From: Mesoflavibacter sp.
GTDB taxonomy: Bacteria; Pseudomonadota; Alphaproteobacteria; UBA8366; Aestuariispiraceae
Length of the DNA: 64,000 nucleotides
NCBI GenBank assembly: GCA_017792345.1
Contig: CP051228.1
Location: 1,116,001-1,180,000 of the forward strand
Direction of reading: 5' to 3'
How positions within the stretch are numbered: position 1 is the first letter of the stretch; each line of letters starts with the position of its first letter. The notes under the pieces were generated by a model. It did not search any database and was not told the origin of the DNA. It was given only the letters and a program-made list of their open reading frames with translations. The translations under genes were made by a program, and so were the position numbers. Shown in pieces: positions 36,642 to 48,793 of the stretch.

Positions 36642-38111
36642 TCAACTCGGACACAATCGATGAAACTCGACGTACTTCTTCTTCAAAACATCTAGTGGCA
36701 AGCGTTGTCCGCTCTCAAACAACTCAACCATCTGCGCAATATCTGCATCCGTAAGCGTTACTATCGTGCGGCGCTGACCCGCCCACAAATCAATTGTATT
36801 CTGCATGCGCGCCTTCTTAAGTGGATGCCTCGTGACCAGCACGCCGAACTTGCCAAGAGTATCGGTCATATATCGGTTTAGCTGATTGATGTGGTCACGA
36901 CTTATTTCTGCCACGTTTTTCATCTCAAATACGAGTTGCCGAGAACCATAATCGTCCATCAGGTGCTTCAGGAACTCATGAGACTGGTTGTTGTAAAAAA
37001 TCAGGTCACGAATTTGGGCCCCACTCTCTGTTCTTGACTGCGTCGCAGCAAAATCGAGTTGCGGATAAAGCAGCGACGGCAGAAGCTGACAAAGCGCATC
37101 CTCGTACTCGCGATCAGCATTGCCCGTCTTGCCGGTCGTCAAGTTCTCGATCAGGCTTAGCTTGCGTTTTGCCGATACGACTGGAATTTGCGAGAAGAGT
37201 GGGTCGTTGGCACAGTCTGCAAAGGTGCGCTCTTTTTCAGTGATGTAGCGTTCGACGGCACCATAGTTGTCCCGATTGTACGAAAGCACCTCCACCCGTC
37301 CGATATCCTCTGGATTGTGTGAGATTTCGTCCAAAGGACAGTAGTGTCTGAAATAGTCGTCGTAATTGATCCACGGTGAAAAACGAAGCCATCGCTTAGG
37401 CACTAGAATCAACGGCTCGCCGGTTTCTGGATTTGCAGGTAACTCGATCCCTTCGGCAGTAGCGAAGCCGTATTGCCTGTAATCATACAAGTCGGGAATT
37501 TTGCTCGCGACTCTTGGGATCTCCAGCCGCTGGCACTCGTCTATTGTGAAGTCGATCAGAAATGATTTGAGGAAGTTGCAGGCAATGTCGCTGATTCGGT
37601 CTTTCGAAATGTCTTCCACGAAGAACTGGATTTCCTCAAAGTGCCGAAAACCCGCCTTCGCATAATGAGGAATTCGCTTGAACAGCTCTAGAACTTCACG
37701 TGCCTTCGTTTCGCCGATGCGCTTTCCTTTGCGTTTCGCTGATGATCCTAGCCCGACTTCGTCACACTCCGACGCTCGTATTAGCGACTCAACAGCGTCA
37801 TCTTCGTTTCCGGAACGATAGGTATGACCGAGCTGGTTGAATGCGTTGATCAGGCTTGTGTGGAGCGCCTGATCTTGCTGCGATGGTGAAGCCCACAGTA
37901 AGAACGGATCGAGATAGAGCGGAATGTCTTCATCAAAGTGGGGAATGGCAAACGCCAGTTCTTCCTGTGGACGTTGCACACCATGAAAGTCTGTCAAACG
38001 GGGGGAAACTAGCGGCAAGTTCCTGAACACCTCACTGGAAGAAGCAAGATTCTTTGTCTCAATACGAAAAACAACGCTGCATTTGCCAAGCCAGAAATGT
38101 GCTTTCAACAC
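36642..38111 (-). CDS. Large protein with PD-(D/E)XK-like nuclease signature, unrecognised family
   Basis: The 489-residue protein has a C-terminal region with D369 (AQIRDLIFYN), then E396 and K398 (RQLVFEMKNV), spacing D-X26-E-X-K, and a following helix (DHINQLNRYM). This matches PD-(D/E)XK nuclease core layout, with hydrophobic strands before each acidic residue. The N-terminal 300 residues (YLDPFLLWASPSQQ; FKRIPHYAKAGFRH; FVEDISKDRISDIACNFLKS) match nothing I know. The start is uncertain: GTG 38111 or TTG 38108 with GAGG too close. Lower GC, AT-rich codon third positions and the operon context suggest horizontal transfer and possibly defence. Confidence 0.72.
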   Translation of the reverse strand: MLKAHFWLGKCSVVFRIETKNLASSSEVFRNLPLVSPRLTDFHGVQRPQEELAFAIPHFDEDIPLYLDPFLLWASPSQQDQALHTSLINAFNQLGHTYRSGNEDDAVESLIRASECDEVGLGSSAKRKGKRIGETKAREVLELFKRIPHYAKAGFRHFEEIQFFVEDISKDRISDIACNFLKSFLIDFTIDECQRLEIPRVASKIPDLYDYRQYGFATAEGIELPANPETGEPLILVPKRWLRFSPWINYDDYFRHYCPLDEISHNPEDIGRVEVLSYNRDNYGAVERYITEKERTFADCANDPLFSQIPVVSAKRKLSLIENLTTGKTGNADREYEDALCQLLPSLLYPQLDFAATQSRTESGAQIRDLIFYNNQSHEFLKHLMDDYGSRQLVFEMKNVAEISRDHINQLNRYMTDTLGKFGVLVTRHPLKKARMQNTIDLWAGQRRTIVTLTDADIAQMVELFESGQRLPLDVLKKKYVEFHRLCPS

Positions 38112-38398
38112 CTCGATTCAGTGATTGAAGCTGCGCCCTTGTTGTGATGCGGGCAGTGTGGCTACGGTTGTAGCCGGTTCCCTCGTGAAAGTCATCCTTT
38201 CGAGCGTTAACCCTGATCCCTCAGGCGCGGCGAGACTGGCTCTCCGCTAATTCTGACTACTGGGCTGACCGCAATACCGAACGGCCGACACTCAACACAA
38301 AGCGGTCGTTCTGAAACGAACATGTGAAGGCTGCTCCGGATCATCAGCAGACTATACGACCTTGAGCGTCCGGCGTTCGGTAAGGCAGCGATACCCCC
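38112..38398. other. Gap right of the accessory operon
   Basis: No gene is supported in these 287 bases. Composition rises back towards high GC by about 38340. A promoter for the leftward nuclease operon should lie near 38112-38200, but I could not identify convincing boxes. Confidence 0.45.
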
Positions 38399-39649
38399 TC
38401 ACCCGGCCCGTAGCTCGCCCTGCAGCATGCGGGATACGGCGTGGGTGCCGGTGATGTAGGCGCCGTGGGCGGTGCTGAAGGCGTCGGGGGAGCAGGCTTC
38501 GCCGGCCAGTGCGAGGCGGTTGTCGAATGGCTCCCGCAGGGCGGCGCGGGCGGCGTGGCGGCCGGGTAGGGCGGCGGAGTAGCCGCCCAAAATGTTGGGG
38601 TCGGTCGACCAGCAGCTTGAGATGGCGCCCAGGATTTTCCCGCGCAGATCGCTGCCCAGGATCTCGACGACGGCGTCCAGCGTATAGTCGATCAGCGCCG
38701 CGCGTCCGCCCTCGCGGGCGAGGTCCGCCGCCAGATCCCCGGCCAGATAGCCGCCGATCGTGTTCTGGCCGAATTCGTGGAAACTCACCCCGATCATATG
38801 CCCGGCCCTGGGCATGATATGGGCGATGACCGGCGGGTCCATGACCGGCCCGTCGGTGAACAGCGCCACCCGCTCGGCGAAGCCCAGGCGCACATCCTCC
38901 AGCGCCCCGCGCACCGCATTGGGCAGGTCCGGCGTGAACCGGATCGATCCGGACCGCAGCACGTCGGGCGAGACGGTGACGATCACCGCCTGGGCGGTCA
39001 GGGTTCCGTCCGGCGTTTCGACCCGGACGGTCTCGCCGGTACGGTCGATGGCGCTGACCGGGCAGCCGGTGCGAATCGGCAGACCGTCCGCCAGACCGGC
39101 GATCAGCGCGCCATAACCGTCCTTGACCGGCCAATCCTCCCCGGTTTCGGCATAGGCTTTCACATCCTCGGTCGAAATCCGCTCCGGCGGCACGCCGACG
39201 ATGGCCCCGCACCAGCCGGTATAGATGTCGCGGAAGGGCGATTGGCCGTCGATCGCCGCCGCAACCGACACATCCGCCTGCACCGCCAGGGAGCGCTGAT
39301 AGCATTCGGCATAGTACCGGCCACAGGCCGCGCGCGTTTCCTCATCCTGCAGCACGCCGTCGCGGTAGAGCGCCGGGGGAAATGCACCATGGGTCCCGTG
39401 CATCTTCATCGTCTCGCCGCGCGTCAGGGCGGCCAGCGAAAACGGGTTGCGCGAGGCGCTGTGCAGGAAATGGCAGCCCAGATCGTAGGCGATGCCGCGT
39501 TCCCGGACGGTATGCGCCCGGCCGCCGATTCGGTCGGCAGCCTCCAGGATCTGCGTCTTCAGCCCGGCCGCCCGCGCCGCCAGTCCGGCGCCTATCCCCG
39601 CCGCCCCTGCCCCGACGACGACCAGATCCCATTCCGCGCTTTTCGACAC
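38399..39649 (-). CDS. FAD-dependent amine oxidase family protein
   Basis: The 416-residue flavoenzyme has an N-terminal Rossmann FAD motif (DLVVVGAGAAGIGAGLAARA then ILEAADRIGGRAHT) and a C-terminal FAD-contacting segment (RLALAGEACSPDAFSTAHGA). It belongs to the flavin amine oxidase group; the substrate is unknown. I chose GTG 39649 because GGAGGAGGGG lies 4 bases before it; the frame is open further upstream without a site. It is divergent from arsC. Confidence 0.88.
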   Translation of the reverse strand: MSKSAEWDLVVVGAGAAGIGAGLAARAAGLKTQILEAADRIGGRAHTVRERGIAYDLGCHFLHSASRNPFSLAALTRGETMKMHGTHGAFPPALYRDGVLQDEETRAACGRYYAECYQRSLAVQADVSVAAAIDGQSPFRDIYTGWCGAIVGVPPERISTEDVKAYAETGEDWPVKDGYGALIAGLADGLPIRTGCPVSAIDRTGETVRVETPDGTLTAQAVIVTVSPDVLRSGSIRFTPDLPNAVRGALEDVRLGFAERVALFTDGPVMDPPVIAHIMPRAGHMIGVSFHEFGQNTIGGYLAGDLAADLAREGGRAALIDYTLDAVVEILGSDLRGKILGAISSCWSTDPNILGGYSAALPGRHAARAALREPFDNRLALAGEACSPDAFSTAHGAYITGTHAVSRMLQGELRAG

Positions 39650-39716
39650 TTGACCCCTCCTCCACCAGAACGACACTAGGCCTGACTTACATAACCACCG
39701 GTCCGGGAGTCTCAAG

Positions 39717-40064
39717 ATGTCCGTCTCGATCTATCACAATCCGCGCTGCTCCAAATCGCGCCAGACCCTGACCCTGTTGCAGGACAAGGGGATCGAGCCG
39801 GAAATCGTCCTCTATCTGGAAACCCCGCCCGACGCCGCGACGATCCGCGCCCTCGTCGCCAAGCTCGGCCTCGCCAGCGCCCGCGACCTAATGCGCCGGG
39901 GCGAGGCGGTCTATAAGGAGCTGGGCCTGAAAGATGTCACCGACGAGGACGCCCTGATCCAGGCCATGGCCGACAACCCGATCCTGATCGAACGCCCCAT
40001 CGTCCTGAACGGCGCCAAGGCCAGGATCGGCCGCCCGCCGGAAGGGGTGCTGGAGATCGTTTGA
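39717..40064 (+). CDS. arsC: Arsenate reductase, glutaredoxin-type
   Basis: The 115-residue ArsC-family protein has the catalytic Cys in YHNPRCSKSRQTL and the Arg cluster segments (VAKLGLASARDLMRRGEAVY; ERPIVLNGAKARIGRPPE). It reduces arsenate to arsenite with glutathione/glutaredoxin; the family also includes Spx/YffB-like proteins, but PRCSKSR and IERPIV favour ArsC. No other ars genes are nearby, so it stands alone, divergent from the amine oxidase. Confidence 0.93.
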   Translation: MSVSIYHNPRCSKSRQTLTLLQDKGIEPEIVLYLETPPDAATIRALVAKLGLASARDLMRRGEAVYKELGLKDVTDEDALIQAMADNPILIERPIVLNGAKARIGRPPEGVLEIV

Positions 40065-40088
40065 GACGGGCCGGCCATCCCGGTTCAA

Positions 40089-41102
40089 TCAACGGACATC
40101 GTTCCCGTTCGCGGCCCAGCGATATTTGGTAGGAGCTCCGAAGCGCCGCTCCAGTTCGGCGGCGGCTTCGGCGTCGGTATTCTCCGGCAGGCTCGCCAAA
40201 TCGTCGAGCAATTCGGCATCCGACGCATAGACCCGCTTCAGTATTGTGGAACCTTTTCGATAACGTTCCAAGATTTCCAGTTCATAGCTCCAGAACCAAT
40301 CCGGGTTACGTTCGATTTCCTCGTCCAAGAGAGCCCAGAAGCGGTCTACCTGTTCCAGGTCCTCGGGCACCCTCTCCCCATATCGTTTTGCAGCGAGTTC
40401 GTAACTGTCGTCGAACCGAAGCAGGCTGAGGCAGAGCCGGTCCTTCCGGTTCGGGTCGAGCCGTGCGCATAACGCCGCCAATCTGTGAGATATCGCCGTG
40501 TATGCCGTGGCCTTCATCATCGCTGATGCGACACCAACCAACTCTCTCGCCTCCACCGACGACTTCACGCCATCCGACCAGTAACCAACGCGTTCGAGCT
40601 GCGCATCGAGCAGAAGCCGCTCAACACCGAGCAGCAGAATGGAATGGCGCCAGATCTGTTCCGCCCGACGATCAAGATCGCCCTCGGCAGGTACCGACAG
40701 TGCTGTCTCCGCCATAGCCGACCGCAGGTCCCGATACATCCCGGCCATGTCACGCAGCGTGTCGGTCGGCGCTTCGTCCAGGAAATCGGCCTCGCCGGTA
40801 CGCTTGCCGTCCCACCAGCGCACGGCGGTTTCCACCGCCGCCGGCAAGCGGTCGAGATTGCGGCAAGATGCAGGATCGGCGCCGGGCTCTCCGCAGGCCA
40901 GTTCCGGCCCAAAGGCAATCCGAATGGGATCGAACCCCTCCTGCCGGATCAGTGAAGTATATGATAACTGGTTGATGAGCTGCCACGCCCAGCGTTGCGA
41001 GTCCGACCATTTCTCCGCCCGGACAGCGGGGAAGCCCGCACTCGCGGTCAGCAAAACCGCGGCGACACAGGGGACAACGAAAACATCGCGTAGAAATCGC
41101 AT
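40089..41102 (-). CDS. Exported hypothetical protein
   Basis: From ATG 41102 the product is 337 residues with a classic Sec signal peptide (MRFLRDVFVVPCVAAVLLTA ending near AVRAEK). The mature protein is helical and Trp/Tyr-rich (WAWQLINQLSYTSLIRQEGF; WSYELEILERYRKGS), with four cysteines suggesting disulfides. I recognise no family. It is divergent from carB with about 150 bases between. Codon use is like the neighbours, so it looks resident. It is probably periplasmic. Confidence 0.7.
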   Translation of the reverse strand: MRFLRDVFVVPCVAAVLLTASAGFPAVRAEKWSDSQRWAWQLINQLSYTSLIRQEGFDPIRIAFGPELACGEPGADPASCRNLDRLPAAVETAVRWWDGKRTGEADFLDEAPTDTLRDMAGMYRDLRSAMAETALSVPAEGDLDRRAEQIWRHSILLLGVERLLLDAQLERVGYWSDGVKSSVEARELVGVASAMMKATAYTAISHRLAALCARLDPNRKDRLCLSLLRFDDSYELAAKRYGERVPEDLEQVDRFWALLDEEIERNPDWFWSYELEILERYRKGSTILKRVYASDAELLDDLASLPENTDAEAAAELERRFGAPTKYRWAANGNDVR

Positions 41103-41251
41103 CTGCGACAATCCCACACGGCGACGATATTTGGCAAGAAATCCGCCATCCTGCGCTTTCCATGCCGGGGCGCTTCGTGTAGAGAACCCGCCTAGCCCAC
41201 AGGGTCGCACTGCCGTATCAACGCTTCGCATTTCCGGAGGCGCGTTCGCCC

Positions 41252-44509
<3,258 letters not shown>

Positions 44510-44674
44510 GGGGTTCTTCCCGACAGACGCGGGGCAATCTCACGACGTCCTGAACATGTGCCGGTCGGCGAAGAACTTACCTTAAGGTCTTTCCCGATCG
44601 CTGGATTGTAGTGCCGAAACCCGGCGCGCGATGGCGCGGTTGCCGGCGGACAAGATTGGTAGTGGATTGGTAGA

Positions 44675-45148
44675 ATGCAGAAGGTGCCGATGACGCTGCG
44701 CGGCTATGAAGCCATGACGGCGGAACTGAAGACGTTGAAGGGAACCGAACGCCCGGCGATCATCCAGGCGATCGCGGAAGCGCGCGAACATGGCGACCTG
44801 TCGGAAAACGCGGAATATCACGCCGCGCGCGAACGGCAGAGCTTCATCGAAGGGCGCATCGCGGAACTGGAAGACCAGACCAGCCGCGCCGAAGTGATCG
44901 ATCCGACCAAACTGGACGGCGATTCCGTCAAGTTCGGCGCCACCGTGACCATCGCCGATTGCGAGTCGGATGAAGAATCCGTCTATCAGATCGTCGGCGA
45001 ATTCGAGGCCGACCTGACGAAAAAGAAGATCTCGGTCACCAGCCCGATGTCCCGGGCCATGATCGGCAAATCGGTGGGAGACGTCTTCGAGGTGAACAGC
45101 CCAGGCGGAACGCGCGACTATGAGGTCGTCGCGGTCAAATACGCCTGA
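44675..45148 (+). CDS. greA: Transcription elongation factor GreA
   Basis: The 157-residue factor rescues backtracked RNA polymerase by stimulating transcript cleavage. The N-terminal coiled coil carries the basic/acidic tip residues ([20 protein letters not shown]), and the C-terminal FKBP-like domain ([57 protein letters not shown]) is complete. ATG 44675 follows a GC-poor leader. Its stop overlaps the next ATG by one base (TGATG), so the small membrane protein is probably co-translated. Confidence 0.98.
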   Translation: MQKVPMTLRGYEAMTAELKTLKGTERPAIIQAIAEAREHGDLSENAEYHAARERQSFIEGRIAELEDQTSRAEVIDPTKLDGDSVKFGATVTIADCESDEESVYQIVGEFEADLTKKKISVTSPMSRAMIGKSVGDVFEVNSPGGTRDYEVVAVKYA

Positions 45149-45357
45149 TGACCGAATTCTTCGCCCCACTGACGCACTGGCTCAACGGGATCACCGGGCT
45201 CGACATCTCGATCCACGGCTATATCGCGATCCTGCTGACCCTGATCGGGGTTTTCGCGCTCTATCTCGGGCTGCTCTATCTGCTGCGCCTGTCGCACCGC
45301 AGCGGTCATGACGAGATTGTCTATGATTACCGCGACCCGCGGCAGGATCTGAAATAG
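45148..45357 (+). CDS. Small membrane protein co-encoded with greA
   Basis: A 69-residue protein with one strong membrane helix (IHGYIAILLTLIGVFALYLG, continuing LLYLLRL) and a charged C-terminal tail (HRSGHDEIVYDYRDPRQDLK). The start overlaps the greA stop by one base. No family is recognised; it is short but its coding potential, tight coupling and tail pattern support a real gene. It likely sits in the inner membrane with a cytoplasmic tail. Confidence 0.7.
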   Translation: MTEFFAPLTHWLNGITGLDISIHGYIAILLTLIGVFALYLGLLYLLRLSHRSGHDEIVYDYRDPRQDLK

Positions 45358-45373
45358 CCGCAGAATCCTAAGG

Positions 45374-45417
45374 CTATCCTACCCAGTTCTCCTTCAGACG
45401 ATACCCTGGTAAGATAG
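45374..45417 (+). repeat. Imperfect inverted repeat before the chemoreceptor gene
   Basis: CTATCCTACCCAG and CTGGTAAGATAG form a stem of about 11 pairs with one mismatch and one bulge around a 19-base loop, 24 bases before ATG 45441. It could be an mRNA leader structure or an operator; no T-run follows, so it is not a good terminator for greA. Confidence 0.45.
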
Positions 45418-45440
45418 GGAAAAATTTGAAGGAAACTCCC

Positions 45441-47132
45441 ATGCTGTCCAAATTGTCGATCAATGCGAAGCTGCTGCTAATCGTGGCGGCGCTTACGCTT
45501 ACCAGCGTCGTCGTGGCCTGGGTAACGCTGGACGCGATGTACAGGGCGATGGTGTCCGAGCGTCTTTCCAAGCTGAATGCGCTCACCGAGACCAGCGTCA
45601 ACGCCGCCAAAGCCTATAATCAGCGTGTCACCGACGGTGAGATGACACGGGACGAGGCAATCCAGGAATGGGCCAAGGTCGTGTCGGCGATGACCTATGA
45701 GGGCAAGGAGTATCTCTTCGCCTGGGACCGCAAGGGAAATGCCATCGCCCATATCCGGCCAGATCTCCTCGGCAAGAACCTCTGGGACCTGCAGGATCCG
45801 ACCGGAAAATACCTGATCCGCGACTTGTGGAAGATATCCCTCGCGTCGGAGGAAGGTGGCCGATACGACTATCTATGGCCGCCGGCAAAGGACGAAACCC
45901 CGATCGCGAAGGTCAGTTGGGCCCGCTATGTCGAACCTTTCGATTTAATGGTCGGCACCGGCGTCTTCATTGAAGATCTGGACGCCGCCTTCCGGGAACA
46001 GATGATCACGGTCGTGATCGTGATCGTGGTTCTGGCCGGATTTTCGATCCTGATCGCCCTGCTGATCGCGCGCGACATCGCGGGATCCCTGGGACGCGTC
46101 GCCAAGGTCATGCAGCGGATGAATGACGGCGATCTGGACGTCGATGTGCCGGATCAGGATCGCCGCGATGCGGTCGGGATCATCAGCCGAGCACTGGACG
46201 TGTTGCGCGCCGGCGCGAAGGAAGCATCGGCTCTGCGCGAACAGCAGGCGGAAACCAAGGCCGTGGCGGAACGGCAACGCAAGGAACAACTGGCCCGTAT
46301 TGCCGAGGAATTCCGCGCATCCGTCGAATCCGTGGTTGGCAAGGTTTCCAAGGCATCCGAGGACGTTCGCGCAGCGGCAAACAACATGTCGGATATGGCG
46401 CAGTCTACTCAGAAGCAGGCCGGCGAGGCATCCGCGGCAACATCGGAATCGTCGGAGAATGTCGCCACCGTTGCCACGGCGACGGAGGAACTGATCGCGT
46501 CTATTCAGGAAATCGGCCGACAGACCGAAAGCGCCCGCACCGTCAGCGAAGACGCCGTGGGCGCCACGGAACGCTCGGAACAAACCGTGCAGGGACTGGT
46601 CGCGGCGGCCCAGAAGATCGGTGACGTCCTGGGCCTGATCGCCGAGATCGCGGAGCAGACCAATCTGCTGGCCCTGAATGCGACCATCGAGGCCGCCCGC
46701 GCGGGCGAGGCCGGCAAGGGGTTCGCCGTCGTCGCCAGCGAGGTCAAGGCCCTGGCCCAGCAGACGCAGCGGGCAACGGACGACATCAACTCCCATATCG
46801 ACGGTATCCGGAAAGCCGTGGGCGATGCGGCCGGGGAAATGTCGAACATCCGGGACGTCATTTCGGACGTGTCCCGCTCGGCAACGGCGATCAGCGCCGC
46901 CATCGAGCAGCAAGCCGCCGCGACCCAGGAGATCAGCCGCTCGATCCAACAGGCCGCCAGCGGTACCGAACAGGTCAGCAGCAACGTCGCGGCCGTGACC
47001 GACACGGCGCGGAACGCAGGACAGGTGGCCGAACATCTGCTCACCGCCGCGAACGCGTTGACGCAGGATTCGGTTGTCCTTCGCGATCAGGTTACTAAGT
47101 TCCTGAATTCACTGTCCGAGCAACAGAACTGA
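45441..47132 (+). CDS. Methyl-accepting chemotaxis protein with Cache sensor
   Basis: The 563-residue transducer has TM1 (about 9-31), a single-Cache-type periplasmic sensor (about 32-185; [14 protein letters not shown]-like [20 protein letters not shown], then [19 protein letters not shown]), TM2 (about 190-212), a HAMP domain and a long coiled-coil signalling domain with the conserved tip [20 protein letters not shown]. Methylation helices flank it. ATG 45441 has GAAGGAAA 6 bases upstream. The ligand is unknown; sCache_2 receptors often sense small carboxylates. No che genes are adjacent. Confidence 0.94.
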   Translation: MLSKLSINAKLLLIVAALTLTSVVVAWVTLDAMYRAMVSERLSKLNALTETSVNAAKAYNQRVTDGEMTRDEAIQEWAKVVSAMTYEGKEYLFAWDRKGNAIAHIRPDLLGKNLWDLQDPTGKYLIRDLWKISLASEEGGRYDYLWPPAKDETPIAKVSWARYVEPFDLMVGTGVFIEDLDAAFREQMITVVIVIVVLAGFSILIALLIARDIAGSLGRVAKVMQRMNDGDLDVDVPDQDRRDAVGIISRALDVLRAGAKEASALREQQAETKAVAERQRKEQLARIAEEFRASVESVVGKVSKASEDVRAAANNMSDMAQSTQKQAGEASAATSESSENVATVATATEELIASIQEIGRQTESARTVSEDAVGATERSEQTVQGLVAAAQKIGDVLGLIAEIAEQTNLLALNATIEAARAGEAGKGFAVVASEVKALAQQTQRATDDINSHIDGIRKAVGDAAGEMSNIRDVISDVSRSATAISAAIEQQAAATQEISRSIQQAASGTEQVSSNVAAVTDTARNAGQVAEHLLTAANALTQDSVVLRDQVTKFLNSLSEQQN

Positions 47133-47142
47133 TCGCAACTTC

Positions 47143-48060
47143 ATGATTCGACCCGCTGCCGCCCTGATCGGAATTCTGTTCGTTCTGGGGGCGGCGCGGG
47201 CCGAACCGGTTCCTGCCGGCCTTGCCGGGGCCGAGATCCTGGACGCTCAGCGCGGCACGCCCCTGACGGGGGAAGCGTTTCTTGACCGGGTCCGGTCAGC
47301 GGACATCCTGTTGCTGGGCGAAGTGCACGACAATCCCGGGCACCATGCGGTACAGGCGGCGATACTGCGTCATCGCTTCGAAAACACGGACCGGACCGCC
47401 AGCGTCGTCTTTGAAATGTTGCCCCGTTCGAAACAGCAGGCTGTCGATGCCTATGGCGGCGACGCGGACGGGTTTGCCGATGCGATGGGCTGGAACGACA
47501 GCGGTTGGCCGGATGCGGCGATCTATCAGCCGGTTTTCGATGCCGCTTTCGAGGCCGGCGCACGGCTGATCGCCGGCGATCTGCCGCGCGACACCCTGAA
47601 ATCGCTGTATGGCGCCGGTCCGGAAATCCTGCCGACGGAGATTCTGACGGTCTACCGGTTGTTCGATCCGCTGCCGGAGGCGGTGCGGGACGAGATGACC
47701 GAACTGCAGTTCGACGCCCATTGCGGCGTCTTTCCCCGCGACCGGCTGGGCGCCATGGTGACGATACAGCGTGCCCGCGACGCCGCCCTGGCTGCGGCCG
47801 TGATTGCCGCTTTCGAACAGTCCGGCGGACCGGTCATCCTGATCGCCGGGACCGGCCATACGCGCACAGATTACGGTGCGGGAAAGCTTCTGCGCCTCGG
47901 CCTGCCCGGCGCCGACATCCTGGCCATCGGCATGGTCGAGCGGGACAAATGGGCCGGCGCGCCCGCCCCCTATGATGTCGTGATCGCGACGGACCCGCAC
48001 AGCCGCCCGGATCCGTGTGACGCACTGCGAAAGAGTCACGGCGGGAACCAATCCGGTTAA
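47143..48060 (+). CDS. ChaN-like (DUF399) exported protein
   Basis: The 305-residue protein has a Sec signal peptide (MIRPAAALIGILFVLGAARA) and the ChaN/EreA-like core (LLLGEVHDNPGHHAVQAAIL; VVFEMLPRSKQQAVD; PVILIAGTGHTRTDYGAGKL). Family members bind heme on the periplasmic or outer-membrane face in Campylobacter and Pseudomonas, and are often lipoproteins; no lipobox Cys is seen here. Its stop is followed by a PAS protein gene. The role in iron or heme handling is inferred. Confidence 0.85.
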   Translation: MIRPAAALIGILFVLGAARAEPVPAGLAGAEILDAQRGTPLTGEAFLDRVRSADILLLGEVHDNPGHHAVQAAILRHRFENTDRTASVVFEMLPRSKQQAVDAYGGDADGFADAMGWNDSGWPDAAIYQPVFDAAFEAGARLIAGDLPRDTLKSLYGAGPEILPTEILTVYRLFDPLPEAVRDEMTELQFDAHCGVFPRDRLGAMVTIQRARDAALAAAVIAAFEQSGGPVILIAGTGHTRTDYGAGKLLRLGLPGADILAIGMVERDKWAGAPAPYDVVIATDPHSRPDPCDALRKSHGGNQSG

Positions 48061-48119
48061 GAGTTAGGTAACCTTTTGCGACCTAGACTTGCGGCCTTGC
48101 TGATTAAAATGGGCCTGCC

Positions 48120-48617
48120 ATGTCCGGGCTGGAATTCAATCTATCGGCGCTGGACCACTCCAGCATACGCATCCGGCGAATATTCGATTACTGGAACGAT
48201 ATCCGTGCCGGGCGTCCCATGCCGGCCTGGTCCGATTTTGACCCCGCCGACATTCCCCATCACCTGCCCGGCATCATCCTGATCGATGTCGAGGCACCGC
48301 GGCCCGACGGCACATTCCCCTATCGCTATCGCGTTGTCGGACAATGGGAGGTCGACGCAAGGGGCCATAACCCGACGGGCTCGACCGTCGACGAAGGGTT
48401 TTATGGCCCTGCCCTGGAAAGCGCCCTGTCCGATTACGACACGGTGCGCAGCACGGCCGGGCCACTCTATGCCCCGCTCGACTTCATCGATTCGCGCGGG
48501 CTGCATGTCGACGAGTATTCCATCCTGCTGCCCTTCACGGATAAGGGCACACGGGTCGACAAGATCCTGGTCTATTCCGAACGACGTGTCCGACCGGACT
48601 GCGATCTGCCATATTGA
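48120..48617 (+). CDS. PAS-domain (PAS_5-type) protein
   Basis: The 165-residue protein is a single-domain PAS_5/DUF-type sensor: IRRIFDYWNDIRAGRPMPAW, FDPADIPHHLPGIILIDVEA and RYRVVGQWEVDARGHN. Such solo PAS proteins are common in Rhodospirillales and may bind heme, flavin or a small ligand and signal to partners. No output domain is fused. Its partner is unknown. Confidence 0.8.
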   Translation: MSGLEFNLSALDHSSIRIRRIFDYWNDIRAGRPMPAWSDFDPADIPHHLPGIILIDVEAPRPDGTFPYRYRVVGQWEVDARGHNPTGSTVDEGFYGPALESALSDYDTVRSTAGPLYAPLDFIDSRGLHVDEYSILLPFTDKGTRVDKILVYSERRVRPDCDLPY

Positions 48618-48793
48618 CCGAGGTCATCCGGGCCACGCTCACCAAGCGTGAAGGTTTCGCGACAAACCCGCGACATTTTCCGGACGCGCGCGATTGGAAC
48701 TTCATGCCCGCTTCACGGCAGGGCCACGATCGCTTCACGGCGACCTCCTAGCATCACCCTCCTCGACCAACATCCCGGAGAGGGGGTTCCGCC

